NCBI GenBank assembly: GCA_013695885.1
Contig: JACCZP010000265.1
Location: 1 to 13,805 of the forward strand
Length of the DNA: 13,805 nt
Direction: 5' to 3'
From: Thermoleophilaceae bacterium
GTDB lineage: Bacteria > Actinomycetota > Thermoleophilia > Solirubrobacterales > Thermoleophilaceae
Shown here piece after piece: positions 11,455-13,805 of the stretch (positions within the stretch are counted from its first letter, which is position 1; each line of letters opens with the position of its first letter). Position numbers and translations under genes: made by a program. The notes under the pieces are model-generated. The model had not been told where the DNA came from. It saw only the letters and a list, made by a program, of their open reading frames with translations, and ran no database searches.

Positions 11455-13752
11455 GTGGTTGGGGAGGAGCACGGAGAGCCCCTGGCGGAGCGCCTCGCCG
11501 GCAAGACGCTGCTCCTGACCGGCGCGACCGGGTTTGTCGGCAAGGCCGTGCTCTCCGCGTGTCTGCGTGCGATCCCCGACCTCGGCGCCCTGCGGCTCCT
11601 GGTGCGCGCCGCCGACGACGAGGGCGCACGAGCACGGCTCGAGGACCAGATCCTCTCGCCCGGGGCCCTCTCCGACGACGCGGACCCCGAGCGCTGGATC
11701 GAGGACGGACGCCTCAGCGCCGAGGCCGCCGACCTCTCGGTCGAGGGCCTCGGACGGAGCGAGCCGCTCGACCTCGCCGACGTGGACGCGGTCATCCACT
11801 GCGCGGCGTCGGTGGCCTTCGACGACCCGCTCGACCGCATGCTCGAGATGAACGTGATCGGCACCGGACGCCTGGCCGAGCTGGTGCGCGCCGGCAGTCC
11901 CACTGCTGCGTTCGTACACGTCTCCACCGCGTACGCGGCCGGCATGCGCACGGGGCTCGTGCTCGAGCGCCCCTCTGGACGCACGCCCGCCGAGCCGGAG
12001 GTGGATCTCGATGCCGAGCTCGACGTGGCCCGCGCCTGGCGGCGCGAGCTCGAGGTCGAATCGCGGCTTCCCGAGCACCAGCGGCGCTTCGTGTCCGACG
12101 CCCACCAGGAGATCGGGCCGGCGGGGGCGCCGGCGGTGGGCGCCCGCGCCGAGGAGGCCCGGCGGGCGTGGGTCGGCGCCCAGCTGGTCGAGCGCGGCCG
12201 GGAGCGCTGCCGGGCGCTTGGATGGTCGGACGCCTACGGCTTCTCGAAGGCCCTCGGCGAGCGTGCGCTGCTCGACGCGGGGATCGAGCGGACCACGATC
12301 GTGCGCCCCAGCATCATCGAGTCCGCGCTGCGGTGGCCGCGGCCGGGGTGGCTCGAGGGACTCAAGGTGGCCGACCCGGTGATCCTCGCCTACGGGCGGG
12401 GGCTCATCCCCCGCTTCCCCGCGAACCCGGCCGTGCGCTTCGACCTCATCCCCGTCGACTTCGTGGCCAACGCCTGCCTGGCCGCCGCCGCCCACCCGCC
12501 GCGCCGCGGTCCGCGCACGGTGGCGGTGGTCAGCGGCTCGCGCCGCCCGCTCGAGGTGGGGCGCGTGGTGGAGATGTTCACCGAGTACTTCCGCGAGCGG
12601 CCGTTCCCCGACGAGGAGGGGATTCCGGTCGAGGTGGGCGACGTGCCGCTCATCCCCATCGGCCGGGCCATGCGTCAGATCGCCGCCGGCGAGCGGGCGG
12701 TCCGATTCGGCCGTCGCCTGCTCGACCGCGTCCCCGTGCCGCGCTCCGACGAGGTCGAGCGCCGCCTTCACCGCGATCGGCGCCGGCTCGAGCGCCTACG
12801 GCGGCTGTCGGAGATCTACGGCCCCTATGTCGAGCTCGACTGCGTGTTCGACGACTCGCACGCCGAGGAGCTTCGCCGGACCCTCCACCCCGACGACCGC
12901 GAGACGTTCGGCTTCGACCCGGCGGACCTCGACTGGGACGAGTACGTCAAGGACATCCACCTGCCGTCGCTCCGGGAGATGGTCGGTGTCCCCACCCCGG
13001 GGCCGCGGCCGGTGGCCCGCCCGCAGCCCAGTCCGGCGATCGCCGATGGGCCGCCCGCGGTGGCCTTCTTCGACGTCGAGGGGGTGGTGCTCGGGACCAC
13101 CGTGGCCCACTTCTACGCGTGGCTTCGCACCCGGGAGATGCCACGCGCCGACCGCGCGCTGTGGACCCTCGGCCTGGCCGCGCGGGCGCCGGGCTACATC
13201 GTGGCCGACCGCCGTTCGCGGGCTGCGTTCAACCGCAGCTTCTACCGCAACTACCGCGGCCTGCCCGCCGACGAGCTCCGTGAGCAGGCCGCCGAGGCGC
13301 TGTCGGAGTTCATCCTCCCTCGCGTGCACCAGGCGGCGATCCGCCGCGTGCGCGCGCACCGCTCGCGCGGTGACCGGGTCGTGCTGCTGACCGGCGCGCT
13401 CGACTTCCTCGTCGACTCGCTGCGCCACCTGGGCGACGAGGTGGTGGCCGCCCGCCTCATCGAGCGTCGGGGCGCGTTCACCGGAGAGCTTGCCGACCCG
13501 CCGCTCACCGCCGACGGGCGCGCCTCGGCGGCCGCGCGCATCGCCGCCGAGCGCGGCGTCGACCTCGCCGACTGCCACGCCTACGCCGACGCCGCCTCGG
13601 ACCTTCCCCTGCTCGAGGCGGTCGGCCATCCCCACGCGGTGAACCCGGACTTCCGGCTGGCGCGCGAGGCCCGCCGCCGGCGCTGGCCGGTACTCGAGTG
13701 GGAGGCCGAGCCCGGCGCGCGCACGCGCCCGGCCGAGCCGGCGGGCGTCTAG
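11455..13752 (+). CDS. fatty acyl-CoA reductase-like SDR fused to HAD-IB phosphatase-like domain
   Basis: A 765-aa two-domain protein. Residues about 15-430 form an extended SDR/NAD-binding-4 domain related to fatty acyl-CoA reductases. It has TGATGFVG (22-29) for NAD(P)H, HVSTAY (155-160) with Ser157, and YGFSK (261-265) with catalytic Tyr261 and Lys265. A helical part and a Pro-rich linker (about 511-533) follow. Residues 536-750 are a HAD-IB/SerB-like domain: FFDVEGVV (538-545) with Asp540, LLTGALD (644-650) with Thr646, and YADAASDLPLLEAVG (710-724) with Asp712 and Asp717. Motif I has Glu542 where the general-acid Asp normally sits. A role in reducing long acyl-CoA or acyl-ACP to alcohol or aldehyde is likely; the HAD substrate is unknown. 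The GTG at 11455 follows a TetR-controlled promoter with little or no leader; a weak AAGG (11442-11445) is the only Shine-Dalgarno candidate. Confidence 0.9.
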   Translation: MVGEEHGEPLAERLAGKTLLLTGATGFVGKAVLSACLRAIPDLGALRLLVRAADDEGARARLEDQILSPGALSDDADPERWIEDGRLSAEAADLSVEGLGRSEPLDLADVDAVIHCAASVAFDDPLDRMLEMNVIGTGRLAELVRAGSPTAAFVHVSTAYAAGMRTGLVLERPSGRTPAEPEVDLDAELDVARAWRRELEVESRLPEHQRRFVSDAHQEIGPAGAPAVGARAEEARRAWVGAQLVERGRERCRALGWSDAYGFSKALGERALLDAGIERTTIVRPSIIESALRWPRPGWLEGLKVADPVILAYGRGLIPRFPANPAVRFDLIPVDFVANACLAAAAHPPRRGPRTVAVVSGSRRPLEVGRVVEMFTEYFRERPFPDEEGIPVEVGDVPLIPIGRAMRQIAAGERAVRFGRRLLDRVPVPRSDEVERRLHRDRRRLERLRRLSEIYGPYVELDCVFDDSHAEELRRTLHPDDRETFGFDPADLDWDEYVKDIHLPSLREMVGVPTPGPRPVARPQPSPAIADGPPAVAFFDVEGVVLGTTVAHFYAWLRTREMPRADRALWTLGLAARAPGYIVADRRSRAAFNRSFYRNYRGLPADELREQAAEALSEFILPRVHQAAIRRVRAHRSRGDRVVLLTGALDFLVDSLRHLGDEVVAARLIERRGAFTGELADPPLTADGRASAAARIAAERGVDLADCHAYADAASDLPLLEAVGHPHAVNPDFRLAREARRRRWPVLEWEAEPGARTRPAEPAGV

Positions 13753-13805
13753 TGCTGGCCCTGGAGTACACGCCCTCGGCGCCCCGCCACCTGGCCGCCC
13801 GGGTG
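13752..13805 (+). CDS. start of a further gene, cut by window edge
   Basis: A GTG at 13752 shares its first base with the TAG stop of the fusion gene (TAGTG). It opens a frame that stays open for all 18 remaining codons, reading MLALEYTPSAPRHLAARV. The 1-base overlap suggests an operon with translational coupling. The N-terminus resembles that of some zinc-type alcohol dehydrogenases, but 18 residues are too few to decide. Confidence 0.5.
   Translation, partial: MLALEYTPSAPRHLAARV

Noticed and set aside
10783..12771. Long minus-strand open frame (662 codons) across tetR and the fusion gene
   Set aside because: It crosses the operator/promoter region and is antisense to a strongly supported coding region, with low-complexity translation.
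1..13805. CRISPR arrays, tRNA/rRNA genes, insertion sequences, phage or defence genes
   Set aside because: I looked for regularly spaced repeats, cloverleaf-like arms, terminal inverted repeats and transposase motifs and saw none. The window is nearly all ordinary chromosomal coding sequence.

Overview
This window is very GC-rich (by eye above 70 %) and almost fully coding. Codon third positions are overwhelmingly G or C, GTG and TTG starts are common, and the gene families (crotonyl-CoA carboxylase/reductase, TetR regulator, acyl-CoA reductase-like/HAD fusion, LarB/C/E) fit a high-GC actinobacterium. A soil Thermoleophilia/Solirubrobacterales-type organism is my best guess. That placement is inference from style and gene content, because no marker gene is present.

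Layout. (1) Bases 1-4164 are a minus-strand block read right to left: a YgfZ/GcvT-like folate-binding protein, a PlsC-type acyltransferase, a small probable lipoprotein, crotonyl-CoA carboxylase/reductase (ccr), and a truncated conserved small protein. (2) Bases 4203-4966 hold two small plus-strand genes: an unrecognised 119-aa protein and a degenerate receiver-like protein. (3) Bases 4936-5934 (minus) encode a lone NMT1/THI5-like substrate-binding lipoprotein. (4) Bases 6019-8832 (plus) are a tightly overlapping larB-larC-larE operon for the nickel-pincer cofactor, with no larA in view. (5) Bases 8733-10697 (minus) encode a membrane-anchored GGDEF-EAL cyclic-di-GMP enzyme whose 3' end overlaps larE by 100 bases. 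(6) Bases 10755-11402 (minus) encode a TetR regulator, divergent from (7) 11455-13752 (plus), a 765-aa fusion of an acyl-CoA-reductase-like SDR domain and a HAD-IB phosphatase-like domain. This is followed with a 1-base overlap by the start of one more gene cut by the window edge. No gap between genes exceeds 143 bases. I found no tRNA, rRNA, CRISPR array, insertion sequence or convincing rho-independent terminator.

How it fits together. Acyl-CoA and lipid chemistry appears at both ends: ccr and the acyltransferase on the left, and the TetR-controlled reductase/HAD fusion on the right. The middle is cofactor supply (NPN) and signalling. The clearest regulatory element is a perfect 7-2-7 inverted repeat at 11416-11431 between tetR and the fusion gene. 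It overlaps the likely -35 of one gene and the -10 of the other. Several genes lack a Shine-Dalgarno sequence and instead carry a TAnnnT hexamer 7-9 bases before the start codon, which suggests leaderless transcription. I see no obvious wholly new system. The most unusual items are the fusion enzyme with its altered HAD motif, the larE/GGDEF-EAL antisense overlap, and the pair of small unrecognised genes at 4203-4966.
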